Under the pieces are notes generated by a model that saw only the letters and a program-made list of their open reading frames with translations, had not been told where the DNA came from and ran no database searches. This document shows, in pieces, positions 26,234 through 34,255 of a stretch of DNA of 64,000 bases. The translations under genes were made by a program, and so were the position numbers. Source of the DNA: Polyangiaceae bacterium (GTDB taxonomy: Bacteria > Myxococcota_A > Polyangia > Polyangiales > Polyangiaceae); NCBI GenBank assembly GCA_025936045.1, contig JAICUB010000017.1, positions 1 to 64,000 on the forward strand. Direction: 5' to 3'. Numbering within the stretch: position 1 is the stretch's first letter; each line of letters starts with the position of its first letter.

Positions 26234-27232
26234 ATGACCACCGTAGCCGTCGTCGGCGCGACCGGCGTAGTCGGCCGAGAAATGCTGAGAACCCTCGAGC
26301 GGCGGAGCTTTCCGGCCAAGCGCGTCCTCGCGCTCGCGTCCGAACGCTCGGCGGGTAAGAAGCTCGAGTTCTGCGGTTCGACGCTCACGGTGGAGAAGCT
26401 CGGCCCGTCCTCGTTCGCGGGCGTCGACATCGCGCTCTTCAGCGCCGGCGCTTCCACGTCCAAGGAGTTCGCGCCGATCGCCGCGGCGGCCGGCGCCATC
26501 GTGATCGACAACTCGAGCGCGTGGCGCATGGATCCCGACGTGCCGCTCGTCGTGCCGGAGGTGAACCCGGGCGCGCTCGAGCAAATCAAGAAGGGCATCA
26601 TCGCCAACCCGAACTGCAGCACCATTCAGATGGTGGTGGCGCTCAAACCGCTCCACGACGCCGCGCGCGTGAAGCACATCGTCGTCTCGACCTACCAGGC
26701 GACGAGCGGCAAGGGCCAGGCCGCCGTGGAAGAGCTCCGCGCGCAGATCAACGACGTGGCGCAGGGCAAGACGCCGACGAGCAAGGTATTCCCGGGGCAG
26801 ATGGCCATGAACGTGCTCTCCGACTGGAAGGCGGGCACGGACGGCTACTCCGAGGAAGAGCTCAAGCTGGTCAACGAGACCAAGAAGATCCTGGGCGACG
26901 CGACCATCGGCGTCACGCCGACGTGCGTGCGCGTGCCGGTCGTGTCCGGCCACTCGGAGTCGGTGCACGTGAGCTTCCACCAGCCGCTCACCGCCGCCCG
27001 CGCGCGTGACCTCTTGCGCAACGCTCCGGGCATCAAGCTCGTCGAGGGCGACTACCGCCCCGGCGGCGAGCCGCAGCCGATCCAGGCCGCCGACACGGAC
27101 CCCGTATACGTCGGCCGGGTCCGGGACGACCTCGCCGTTCCGGGCTCGCTCAACATGTGGATCGTCTCCGACAATCTGCGTAAGGGCGCGGCACTGAACG
27201 CGGTCCAGATCGCCGAGCTCCTGCGCCGCTGA
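26234..27232 (+). CDS. asd: Aspartate-semialdehyde dehydrogenase
   Basis: 332 residues. It reduces aspartyl-4-phosphate to the semialdehyde in lysine, threonine, methionine and diaminopimelate synthesis. The NADP-binding N-terminus is VAVVGATGVVGREMLRTLE. The catalytic Cys lies in NPNCSTIQMVV (about residue 128), and the GHSESVHV region provides the active-site His. ATG 26234 is chosen because GGAG starts at 26221 and the Rossmann motif follows at once. The TTGACG (26184) and TATACA (26204) hexamers upstream are only 14 nt apart, so that promoter is doubtful. Confidence 0.96.
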   Translation: MTTVAVVGATGVVGREMLRTLERRSFPAKRVLALASERSAGKKLEFCGSTLTVEKLGPSSFAGVDIALFSAGASTSKEFAPIAAAAGAIVIDNSSAWRMDPDVPLVVPEVNPGALEQIKKGIIANPNCSTIQMVVALKPLHDAARVKHIVVSTYQATSGKGQAAVEELRAQINDVAQGKTPTSKVFPGQMAMNVLSDWKAGTDGYSEEELKLVNETKKILGDATIGVTPTCVRVPVVSGHSESVHVSFHQPLTAARARDLLRNAPGIKLVEGDYRPGGEPQPIQAADTDPVYVGRVRDDLAVPGSLNMWIVSDNLRKGAALNAVQIAELLRR

Positions 27233-27387
27233 TTCGCCGAGCCCTCCGACCGCGGAGCATTGTTCCTTCCGGCGCCGACGGGACACGTGTATCTAAAGAC
27301 AGGCACACCATTAACTCTGAACCCCAAAATACGAGCAAACGGCCGACTTCGCCCGGTGCCGAGGAAATCCTCGGCCTCTACTTCCCC

Positions 27388-28320
27388 GTGCTCGACCACG
27401 GCTTCGTCGCGCTGGTCGACTACATGGGCACGGACGAATGCATCGAGCGGGCGGCCCGCGTGAGCTACGGCTACGGCACGCGCAAGGCGAGCCAGACGCG
27501 CGGGCTCTTGCGTTACCTCCGCCGGCATTTGCACACGACGCCGAGCGAAATGGTCGAGCTCAAGTTCCATTGCTGCATGCCGATGTTCATCGCGCGGCAG
27601 TGGATCCGACATCGCGCGGCCAACGTGAACGAATACAGCGGTCGCTATTCGCTGATGCCGATGCTGTTTTACACGCCGAGCGCCGAGCAGCTCCAGACGC
27701 AGAGCCGTATGAACAACCAGGGCCGGAGCGGCCAGCCCGTATCGGACGCGACGTATGCGGCGGCCGTCGAGCGCTGGAACGCCATTCGCGAGCGGAGCCG
27801 CGACGCCTACGAGTGGATGACGAGCGGAGACGTCGCGCGCGAGCTCGCGCGGATCGATCTGCCGCTCTCCACGTACACGCAGTGGTACTGGAAGATCGAT
27901 CTGCATAACCTGCTGCACTTTTTGAAGCTCCGCGTGGATACGCACGCGCAGTGGGAAATCCAGGAGTACGGGCGCGTCATGGCGGGGATGCTGAAGCGCG
28001 TCGCTCCGCTCAGCTACGAGGCGTTCATCGACTACGACGTGTGCGGCGCGCGGCTCTCGCGCATGGAGCTCGAGGCGCTGCGGCGGCTCGTCGCGGTCGA
28101 GGGTGACGGCTTGAAGACGAAGCCGGAGGCCGCCGTCGGCGCGCCCGAGCTCGAGACGCTCGGGCTCTCGAAGCGCGAAGCGCGGGAGCTGTTCGAGAAG
28201 CTCGAGCGCTCGGTGGTGCCGGATTTCGAGCTCGAGCTCGCGAAGGCCCGCCCGGCGGAGGAGTTCGCCGCGCGTTTCGCAGCCGCCGTTCCGCAGGTCG
28301 ACAAGCCGCCCACGCAATAG
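27388..28320 (+). CDS. thyX: FAD-dependent thymidylate synthase ThyX
   Basis: 310 residues from GTG 27388. It methylates dUMP to dTMP using methylene-folate and FAD. The ThyX signature [11 protein letters not shown] is at residues 74-84 (RHRx7S), with FIARQWI before it. The GTG may not be the real start: the frame stays open upstream and encodes AEEILGLYFP, which fits the usual ThyX N-terminus. No ATG, GTG or TTG exists further up in that frame; an ATT at 27310 preceded by AGG would add 26 residues. It lies between asd and nadA on the same strand, with 155- and 44-nt gaps. The protein carries a C-terminal extension of about 80 residues beyond the core. Confidence 0.93.
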   Translation: MLDHGFVALVDYMGTDECIERAARVSYGYGTRKASQTRGLLRYLRRHLHTTPSEMVELKFHCCMPMFIARQWIRHRAANVNEYSGRYSLMPMLFYTPSAEQLQTQSRMNNQGRSGQPVSDATYAAAVERWNAIRERSRDAYEWMTSGDVARELARIDLPLSTYTQWYWKIDLHNLLHFLKLRVDTHAQWEIQEYGRVMAGMLKRVAPLSYEAFIDYDVCGARLSRMELEALRRLVAVEGDGLKTKPEAAVGAPELETLGLSKREARELFEKLERSVVPDFELELAKARPAEEFAARFAAAVPQVDKPPTQ

Positions 28321-28349
28321 CGCCGAGCGGCGCGCCGTCTGCGCGGGAC

Positions 28350-28355
28350 TATACT
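28350..28355 (+). promoter_or_regulatory. TANNNT -10-like element (TATACT) of nadA
   Basis: TATACT ends 9 nt before ATG 28365, with no ribosome site between. The same hexamer and nearly the same spacing occur at grpE. Confidence 0.5.
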
Positions 28356-28364
28356 CGGTCGAGC

Positions 28365-29315
28365 ATGTCTGCCGTCGCACCGTCGCTCGCCTCGCTCGAT
28401 CTCGACGCGGAAATCCGCCGGCTCAAGCGCGAGCGCAACGCCGTGGTCCTCGCGCACTATTACCAAGAGAGCGAGATTCAGGATCTTGCCGACGTGATCG
28501 GCGACTCCTTGCAGCTCGCGCAAGCGGCGCGAAAGACGCAAGCCGACGTGATCCTGTTCGCGGGCGTCCACTTCATGGCCGAGACGGCCAAGATCCTGAA
28601 CCCCGAGCGCATCGTGCTCGTGCCGGACATGAAGGCCGGCTGCTCCCTCGCCGACGGCTGCCCCGCGGACCGCTTTCGCGCTTGGAAGGCGCGGTTTCCG
28701 GGCGCGGTCACGGTCAGCTACATCAATTGCTCGGCCGAGGTGAAGGCCGAGAGCGACTGGATTTGCACCTCGAGCAACGCCGAAAAGGTCGTGCGCGCGA
28801 TCCCGGCGGACAAGCAGATCCTCTTCGCCCCCGACAAGAACCTCGGCCGTTACGTGATGAAGAAGACGGGGCGGGAAATGAAGCTCTGGCCGGGGAGCTG
28901 CATCGTTCACGAGACGTTCAGCCTGCGGAAGCTCGAAGCCTTGCGGCTCGAGCAGCCCGACGCGGAGCTCATCGCTCACCCGGAGTGCGAAGAGCCGCTG
29001 CTCGAGCAGGCGGCGTTCATCGGGTCGACGGCCGCGCTCTTGAGCTACGTGGAAAAGAGCGACAAGGCGGCGTTCATCGTGGCGACCGAGCCCGGTATCT
29101 TGCATCAAATGCAGAAACGGGCGCCGCACAAGCGGCTCTACGCCGCGCCGCCCGAAGCGAATTGCGCGTGCAACGAGTGCCCTTTCATGCGCCTGAACAC
29201 ACCCGAAAAGGTCTACCTCGCGCTGCGCGACCTGGAGCCCCGGCTCGAGATGCCCGAAGAGCTCCGCGCGCGCGCTCAGCTGCCGATCGACCGCATGCTG
29301 AGCTTGTCGGCGTGA
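28365..29315 (+). CDS. nadA: Quinolinate synthase NadA
   Basis: 316 residues. It condenses iminoaspartate with dihydroxyacetone phosphate to quinolinate, the first committed product of de novo NAD synthesis. Motifs: [17 protein letters not shown] at the N-terminus, [13 protein letters not shown] (Cys93), GSCIVHETF (Cys179) and the C-terminal [10 protein letters not shown] (Cys267-272). Three of these Cys bind the [4Fe-4S] cluster. No nadB or nadC lies nearby. The start is ATG 28365, immediately downstream of TATACT, which suggests a leaderless message. Confidence 0.96.
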   Translation: MSAVAPSLASLDLDAEIRRLKRERNAVVLAHYYQESEIQDLADVIGDSLQLAQAARKTQADVILFAGVHFMAETAKILNPERIVLVPDMKAGCSLADGCPADRFRAWKARFPGAVTVSYINCSAEVKAESDWICTSSNAEKVVRAIPADKQILFAPDKNLGRYVMKKTGREMKLWPGSCIVHETFSLRKLEALRLEQPDAELIAHPECEEPLLEQAAFIGSTAALLSYVEKSDKAAFIVATEPGILHQMQKRAPHKRLYAAPPEANCACNECPFMRLNTPEKVYLALRDLEPRLEMPEELRARAQLPIDRMLSLSA

Positions 29316-29379
29316 CCGGTACGCCCCGCCGCTGACTCCGGACGTCGCGAACGCCGAGCTGACGCGGCGGCCACCGCGC

Positions 29380-30231
29380 TCACTCGAAGTTGGCGTGCGA
29401 GCTCACGCCTACGTCCGGATCGAAGGTATCGAGGCCGGGCAAATCGTCCTCGAGCGTCTGACCGTCGATGGACGTCACACGCAACGAGAAGCCTTTCGAA
29501 AAATCGGCGCTGCTCGCCTGGAACGCGCCGTCCGTCTGCCAATCGGCTGGCGCCCAGGCGGCCGAGCCGACGCGGTACTCGAGCTTGTCGAGCGGAACCC
29601 GCGAGTTTCGCACCCAAACGCGGAAGAAGTAGACGTTCGACCACTGCCGTCCGTCGAAGGTGTACTGAACGGGACTGCTCGTCGGACAGGTGACGAAACG
29701 CCAGCTCGCGGTGTCACCTTGGCCGGCATGCAGCGCGTCGTGTGCGTCCGGGCTCACGTCGATGTCGTTCGGGCCCGTTTCCTGTCCGAAAGTCACGGCG
29801 TGGGCGACGAGCGTGACGCCGTTGGCCGCGATCTCGACGCAGGTGTCGCAGAGCTCGCCGGAGCTCGCGTCGAGGTCGTCCAGCACGACTTCGTTCGCGA
29901 GCCCCATGAGGTACGAGCCGTAGAGCGAGCGAATGCCCGCCGGATACTTGTTGGACGGCGCGCACGCGTTGTGCCACTCCGTTTCCTCGTAGTCGACCGG
30001 ACCGAGCCAGAAGTTACCGCTGTGGGCGTCGCCGAAGTAGCGCGCGCCACCGTTCGATTGCGCGGATGTCCCTGCATCGCCGCCCGTCGTGTTCGAGCCG
30101 CCCGTCGTGTTCGAGCCGCCAGACTTGCCGCCCGAGCTCGGCGACGCGTCGTCGTCCGGGCTCGAGCCGCAGCCGCTGACACAGAAGTATTGAACGCTCA
30201 GGCAGAGTACCAACGCGATGGGTCGTTGCAT
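29380..30231 (-). CDS. Expansin-like lipoprotein
   Basis: 283 residues. A lipoprotein signal ends VSGCGSS (Cys21). A Gly/Ser/Thr linker (GGSNTTGGSNTTGG) covers residues 33-60. Residues 65-180 look like expansin domain D1: ELCDTCVEI, then NDIDVSPDAHDAL matching the conserved DLSP element, then SWRFVTCP. Residues 180-283 look like the CBM63-type D2: VRNSRVPLDKLEYRV, FSLRVTSIDGQTLED. Bacterial expansins loosen plant or bacterial walls without hydrolysis. The Asp of the VTD motif in D1 appears replaced (VTFGQET), so activity is not assured. It is a single gene. Confidence 0.75.
   Translation of the reverse strand: MQRPIALVLCLSVQYFCVSGCGSSPDDDASPSSGGKSGGSNTTGGSNTTGGDAGTSAQSNGGARYFGDAHSGNFWLGPVDYEETEWHNACAPSNKYPAGIRSLYGSYLMGLANEVVLDDLDASSGELCDTCVEIAANGVTLVAHAVTFGQETGPNDIDVSPDAHDALHAGQGDTASWRFVTCPTSSPVQYTFDGRQWSNVYFFRVWVRNSRVPLDKLEYRVGSAAWAPADWQTDGAFQASSADFSKGFSLRVTSIDGQTLEDDLPGLDTFDPDVGVSSHANFE
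30081..30116 (-). repeat. Perfect 18-bp tandem duplication in the expansin linker
   Basis: Two identical 18-bp units (30081-30098, 30099-30116) encode the repeated GGSNTT linker. Such in-frame repeats can vary in copy number without harming the domains. Confidence 0.85.
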
Positions 30232-30453
30232 GCTCGAATTACCCCGAACGCCATGCTCGCAGAAGCGACGTGCCGGGCGCTACAGCGCCTGGGCCAAAGC
30301 CGCCGCCGCACCCGGCGGCGCTCCGTCAAGCGTCGTAAACCATTCGGAATTTCGGTCGCCTCCAAAAATAAATCGGACGGCTGTCGATTCGCCGCGCGCC
30401 CGTTCGACTACTCAATGAACCGAGCCAAAGGGGCGCGGTCAGGAGTCATCATC

Positions 30454-30810
30454 ATGCAATACGTTTTGTTGATTTACGGCAACGAGGCCGAGGGCAAGAG
30501 CGCGTCGAAGGAAGACCAGCAGCGCCTGTTCGCGGAGTACAAGGGCTTCACCGACGAGCTCAAATCGAGCGGGCGGATGAAGGCCGGCGCGGCGCTCGAG
30601 TCCGTCGGCACGGCGACGACCGTGCGCGTCAAGGGCGGCAAGACGTTGCGCACGGACGGACCCTTCGCGGAGACGCGCGAGCAGCTTGGCGGGTTTTACA
30701 GCATCGAAGCGAAGGACCTCGACGAAGCCGTCATGCTTGCGGCGAAGATTCCCGGCGCGAAGACGGGCTCGGTCGAAGTTCGCCCGGTGATGCACCTACC
30801 GGACATGTGA
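30454..30810 (+). CDS. DGPF/YCII-domain protein paired with ECF42 sigma factor
   Basis: 118 residues. The YCII/DGPF fold is clear: MQYVLLIYGNE, the family motif RTDGPFAETREQLGGFYSIE and a C-terminal helix plus strand (GSVEVRPVM). DGPF proteins are the regular genomic partners of ECF42 sigma factors, and the next gene is one. The biochemical role is unproven. ATG 30454 is supported by AGGAG at 30441-30445. The 222-nt region upstream, to the divergent expansin gene, holds AT-richer sequence around 30355-30380 but no clear promoter. Confidence 0.9.
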   Translation: MQYVLLIYGNEAEGKSASKEDQQRLFAEYKGFTDELKSSGRMKAGAALESVGTATTVRVKGGKTLRTDGPFAETREQLGGFYSIEAKDLDEAVMLAAKIPGAKTGSVEVRPVMHLPDM

Positions 30811-30812
30811 AC

Positions 30813-30818
30813 TACGAT
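30813..30818 (+). promoter_or_regulatory. TANNNT -10-like element (TACGAT) of the ECF42 gene
   Basis: TACGAT begins 3 nt after the DGPF stop and ends 11 nt before GTG 30830. An overlapping TAGACT ends 6 nt before it. Either would give a leaderless transcript separate from the DGPF message. Confidence 0.4.
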
Positions 30819-30829
30819 AGACTCGCGGC

Positions 30830-32068
30830 GTGGACAGCGCGTCCATCGGCGAGCTTTATCGCAAAGAGTCCGGCGCCATCGTCGCGCGCATGATTCGCGC
30901 GCTCGGCGGCGACTTTGCGCTGGCCGAAGAGGTCGTGCAGGAGGCGTTCGAGGCGGCGCTCGCGGAGTGGCCCGCCTCGGGCGCGCCGCGGAACGAGCGA
31001 GCGTGGCTGCTCGCGACGGCGCGCCACAAGGCGATCGACAGGCTGCGACGGCGCGCGCGCTTCGAGACGCCGCTCGACGGAGTGGATCTCGAAGCGCTGC
31101 GCACGGAGCCTGTGGACGAGCCGAGCGGCGCCGAGGACCAGCTGCGGCTCATCTTCACGTGTTGCCATCCGGCGCTCGCGCTCGACGCGCAGGTGGCGCT
31201 CACGCTGCGCACGCTGTGCGGGCTCACGACGGACGAGATCGCGCGCGCGTTCTTCGTCGAGCCGAAGACGATGGCGCAGCGGCTCGTGCGCGCGCAAAGC
31301 AAGATCCGCATCGCGAAGATTCCGTACGTCGTGCCGGAGCGCGCCGACCTCGCCGACCGCTTGGACGCCGTGATGGGGGTCGTCTACCTCGTGTTCAACG
31401 AGGGGTACGCCGCGACGGGCGGCGACGCGCTCCTGCGGCGCGAGCTCTGCAGCGAAGCGATCCGGATCGGCCGGCTGCTCGAGCGTCTGATGCCCGAGCG
31501 AGCGGAACCGGTGGCGCTCGTCGCGCTGATGCAGCTCCACGACGCCCGGCGCGACACGCGCGTCGACGCCGAAGGCAACCTCGTGCTGCTCGAGGAGCAG
31601 GATCGCTCGCGCTGGGACCGCAGCGCCATCGCCGAAGGGCTCGAGCGCGTCGAGCGCGCCCTGCGCCTCGGGGGCGCCACGCCGTACGCGATCCAAGCGG
31701 CCATCGCGGCGCTCCACGCGCAGGCGCCGCGCAGTGAAGCCACGGACTGGCAGCAAATCGTGCTGCTGTACGACGCCCTCCTCGCACAGAGCCCCACGCC
31801 CGTCGTCCGGCTCAACCGCGCCGTCGCCGTCGCCATGTACGAGGGTCCCGAGCGCGGCCTCGCCTTGCTCGCCGAAATCGCCGACGAGCCGGACCTCGCG
31901 TCGCACCACCTCTTCTACGCTGCGCGCGCCGACCTCGCGCGCCGGCTCGCGCGCCCCACCGCCGCTCGCCGCGATTACGCTCGCGCCCTCGACCTCTGCG
32001 GCTCCGAACCCGAACGCCGCTACCTCGAACGGAGACTGCGCGAAGTCAGCCCCGCCGAAGCCGAATGA
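30830..32068 (+). CDS. ECF42-type RNA polymerase sigma factor with C-terminal extension
   Basis: 412 residues. Region 2 is at about 8-75 (FALAEEVVQEAFEAAL, RAWLLATARHKAIDRLR) and region 4 at about 105-165 (LTLRTLCGLTTDEIARAFFV, TMAQRLVRAQSKIR). A 240-residue helical extension (VYLVFNEGYAATGGDALLRR, DWQQIVLLYDALLAQSPTPV) follows, characteristic of the ECF42 group. No anti-sigma gene is next to it. In this group the extension, rather than an anti-sigma factor, is thought to control activity. It lies 19 nt after the DGPF gene, and the pair is presumed to act together. Confidence 0.93.
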   Translation: MDSASIGELYRKESGAIVARMIRALGGDFALAEEVVQEAFEAALAEWPASGAPRNERAWLLATARHKAIDRLRRRARFETPLDGVDLEALRTEPVDEPSGAEDQLRLIFTCCHPALALDAQVALTLRTLCGLTTDEIARAFFVEPKTMAQRLVRAQSKIRIAKIPYVVPERADLADRLDAVMGVVYLVFNEGYAATGGDALLRRELCSEAIRIGRLLERLMPERAEPVALVALMQLHDARRDTRVDAEGNLVLLEEQDRSRWDRSAIAEGLERVERALRLGGATPYAIQAAIAALHAQAPRSEATDWQQIVLLYDALLAQSPTPVVRLNRAVAVAMYEGPERGLALLAEIADEPDLASHHLFYAARADLARRLARPTAARRDYARALDLCGSEPERRYLERRLREVSPAEAE

Positions 32069-32096
32069 CGGATCCGCGACCTTGCCGTCGTGCTCC

Positions 32097-34067
32097 TCAA
32101 TTCTTGCGCGCGATGCCTTGCCCCGGCAGGCGGCCGTACGTGCGCACGGCCGCGGCAATCAGGGGTTCGCAGCGATTGAAGTCGAGGATGTGGAGCTCGT
32201 CCGGGTCGGAAGCTACGTCGAAGCATTTCCAGCCGGGGTCCCAAGAGCGCGCTTCGACTTTCAGGTTGCGCTGCATGACGCCGTAGTTTTCGAAGGCGCA
32301 GCTCCAGACGCCGCCGCAGTTCGTCATCGGGACGACCTGATCGCTGACGGGCGCGCGCAACAAGCTGTGCCCGTGCATGCGTTCCCTGTATTTCGCGATG
32401 CCGGGCGCGTCACCGACGCCTAGAAGATCGAGCACGGTCGGCGCCAGATCGATGTGGAAGAGGTACGCGTCGCGCTTCGCCTGCAGGCTCGCTACCTCGC
32501 TCGGCGTGAGCGTGCCGGGCGGCGCGTCGATCCACATGGGCACGTGCGTCTCCTCGTCGAAAATGCTGAACGTGTGGCCCATCTGGCCGTGCTCACGGAA
32601 CGCCTCGCCGTGATCGCTCGTGTAGACGATGACGGTGCGCTTGCCCGCGTCCGTTTCACGCAGGTGCGCGAGCATGCGCGCGACGTGCTGATCCTGCTGG
32701 TAAACCGCGTTCTGGTAATAATTGAAGAAGTGCGGGTTGTCGGCGGGCGCTTTGCTCGTCGTCGCGGGCTGAAACGGCTGCGGGCCCTTGCGATTCACGT
32801 AGTACGGATAATGAACGTTCGACGTCTGGATCACGGCGAAGAACGGCTCGTGCATCTCCCCGATTTCGGCGTTCACGCGGCTCGCGAGCAGCTGCTCGGG
32901 CGCGCCCATGTCGAGGTCCGCCGTCGGATCGAGCTCCGTCGCGCTCACGAATTTGCGCACCCCGAGGTTTTTCACCCAGAGCCGCACGTTGCCGAACAGC
33001 ATGTTCTGGCTCGTCCAGTACGCCGTGTCGTAACCGGCGGCCTTCGCGTAGTCGAAGAGCAACGGCCAGGTGTGCAGGTTGTCGCGCGAGTCGTTCGCGT
33101 TCAGGCCCGACCACAGGACGGCGAGTGAAATCGCCGTGCATGAGTCGACCGAGCGCATGTTGGTGAACGCAAAGCGCTCGGGGAGCAACGCGTTCGTCGC
33201 CGCGGTGCGGCGGCACGCGGGGTCGTGCTCGATGCAGGTCGCGTCCGCGCGCACGCTCTCGAGAATCACGAACACGACGTTGCGCTTCGGCGTCCCGGGC
33301 GCCACGGCGAGCGCCGGCACGGGCAGCGACTGGCGGAGACGCGGGCGCAGCTGATTGCTCTGCTCGGTGAGCCCGAATTGCGTCGCGAGCAAGCCGCCAA
33401 TCGAGTTCAAGTACAGGACGTCCGGCGTCGAAGCCTGCACGTGTCGAAATTGGGTCGGCACGAAGAAGCTCGCCACGAGCAGGCTCGGCCCGAGCCACAC
33501 CGCGACACGCGCCGGCCGGCGGCGCGGCCGCAACGCGCGCCGGCCGACCCACAGGAGCAGCATGGTGAGCGCGAGAATCGGCGCCTTGGCCCGCAAGTAA
33601 TTCGAGAGATCGGCGAACAGCTGATTGACGACGCTCTCACGAAAGTTCGTCGCGAAGATCGACACGTCGCGATTCAAGTACGCGCCGTACTGCTGGAAGA
33701 AGTACGTCTGTCCCCCGAGCGCGAACGTCCCGAACACGACGAAGAGCAGCGCCGCGACGTACCGCGCCTTACCGCGCTGCCGGCACGCCGCGTACAGCAA
33801 CGTCCCCCAGACCACGGCGCTCTCGGCGATCGCGGCGAGGTACGTCAGCCGGTATTCGCCCCGCAGGTGCAACACGCGCTCCGAGCGCCGCGCCAAATCC
33901 ATCCCCACGACGGTGAACGGCAGCGTGAGCAAGACGGCCGGCGCGAAATACCGCCGCACGCCCGCCCAGCGCCGGAGCCACGGCCGCGTCTCGACGGGAG
34001 CGGCGCCGAGCCCGCCTTCTTCGGTCGAAGCAGGGGCGGAAGGGTGCGCTGCGTGAGCTCCGTGCAC
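32097..34067 (-). CDS. Membrane-anchored sulfatase-family enzyme (phosphoethanolamine/phosphoglycerol transferase-like)
   Basis: 656 residues. Membrane helices are visible at about 40-57, 78-95, 108-125, 163-180 and 185-205, followed by a large extracytoplasmic domain. The domain has the sulfatase/alkaline phosphatase fold: NVVFVILESVRAD (metal-binding Glu), SVDSCTAISLAV with a Ser/Thr nucleophile candidate, and YTSDHGEAFREHGQMGH carrying the DHGE metal ligands. This layout is shared by EptA- and LtaS-like transferases that decorate envelope lipids or glycans, and by some true sulfatases; which applies is unclear. It starts at GTG 34067 with TACAAT 12 nt upstream, and is convergent with the ECF42 gene. 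Confidence 0.88.
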   Translation of the reverse strand: MHGAHAAHPSAPASTEEGGLGAAPVETRPWLRRWAGVRRYFAPAVLLTLPFTVVGMDLARRSERVLHLRGEYRLTYLAAIAESAVVWGTLLYAACRQRGKARYVAALLFVVFGTFALGGQTYFFQQYGAYLNRDVSIFATNFRESVVNQLFADLSNYLRAKAPILALTMLLLWVGRRALRPRRRPARVAVWLGPSLLVASFFVPTQFRHVQASTPDVLYLNSIGGLLATQFGLTEQSNQLRPRLRQSLPVPALAVAPGTPKRNVVFVILESVRADATCIEHDPACRRTAATNALLPERFAFTNMRSVDSCTAISLAVLWSGLNANDSRDNLHTWPLLFDYAKAAGYDTAYWTSQNMLFGNVRLWVKNLGVRKFVSATELDPTADLDMGAPEQLLASRVNAEIGEMHEPFFAVIQTSNVHYPYYVNRKGPQPFQPATTSKAPADNPHFFNYYQNAVYQQDQHVARMLAHLRETDAGKRTVIVYTSDHGEAFREHGQMGHTFSIFDEETHVPMWIDAPPGTLTPSEVASLQAKRDAYLFHIDLAPTVLDLLGVGDAPGIAKYRERMHGHSLLRAPVSDQVVPMTNCGGVWSCAFENYGVMQRNLKVEARSWDPGWKCFDVASDPDELHILDFNRCEPLIAAAVRTYGRLPGQGIARKN

Positions 34068-34079
34068 GGGTGGGGCGGA

Positions 34080-34085
34080 ATTGTA
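34080..34085 (-). promoter_or_regulatory. TANNNT -10-like element (TACAAT) of the 34067 gene
   Basis: TACAAT ends 12 nt before GTG 34067. It is one substitution from TATAAT. No ribosome site is visible. Confidence 0.4.
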
Positions 34086-34241
34086 GACGTATCGTCGCGG
34101 ATTTGTCGCTCATGCGCCACGCGGCCCACCCGTCGTCTCTGGACCCAAGTCCCTAAATTGATTGAATTTTATGTATTGGGCACGGCGCAGCTCGTCGTCC
34201 GGAAACCTGCGTGCGGCGACCGACCCGTTCTCCGGCGCGAC

Positions 34242-34247
34242 TACCAT
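34242..34247 (+). promoter_or_regulatory. TANNNT -10-like element (TACCAT) of the S9 peptidase gene
   Basis: TACCAT ends 8 nt before ATG 34256. About 80 nt further upstream an AT-rich patch (34153-34178) stands out in this GC-rich DNA, but I assign it no function. Confidence 0.4.
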
Positions 34248-34255
34248 CTGCCCGC

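Noticed and set aside
34153-34178. AT-rich patch upstream of the S9 peptidase gene as a promoter
   Set aside because: It has no -35/-10 pair at proper spacing and lies about 80 nt from the start; the TACCAT element at 34242 is a better candidate.
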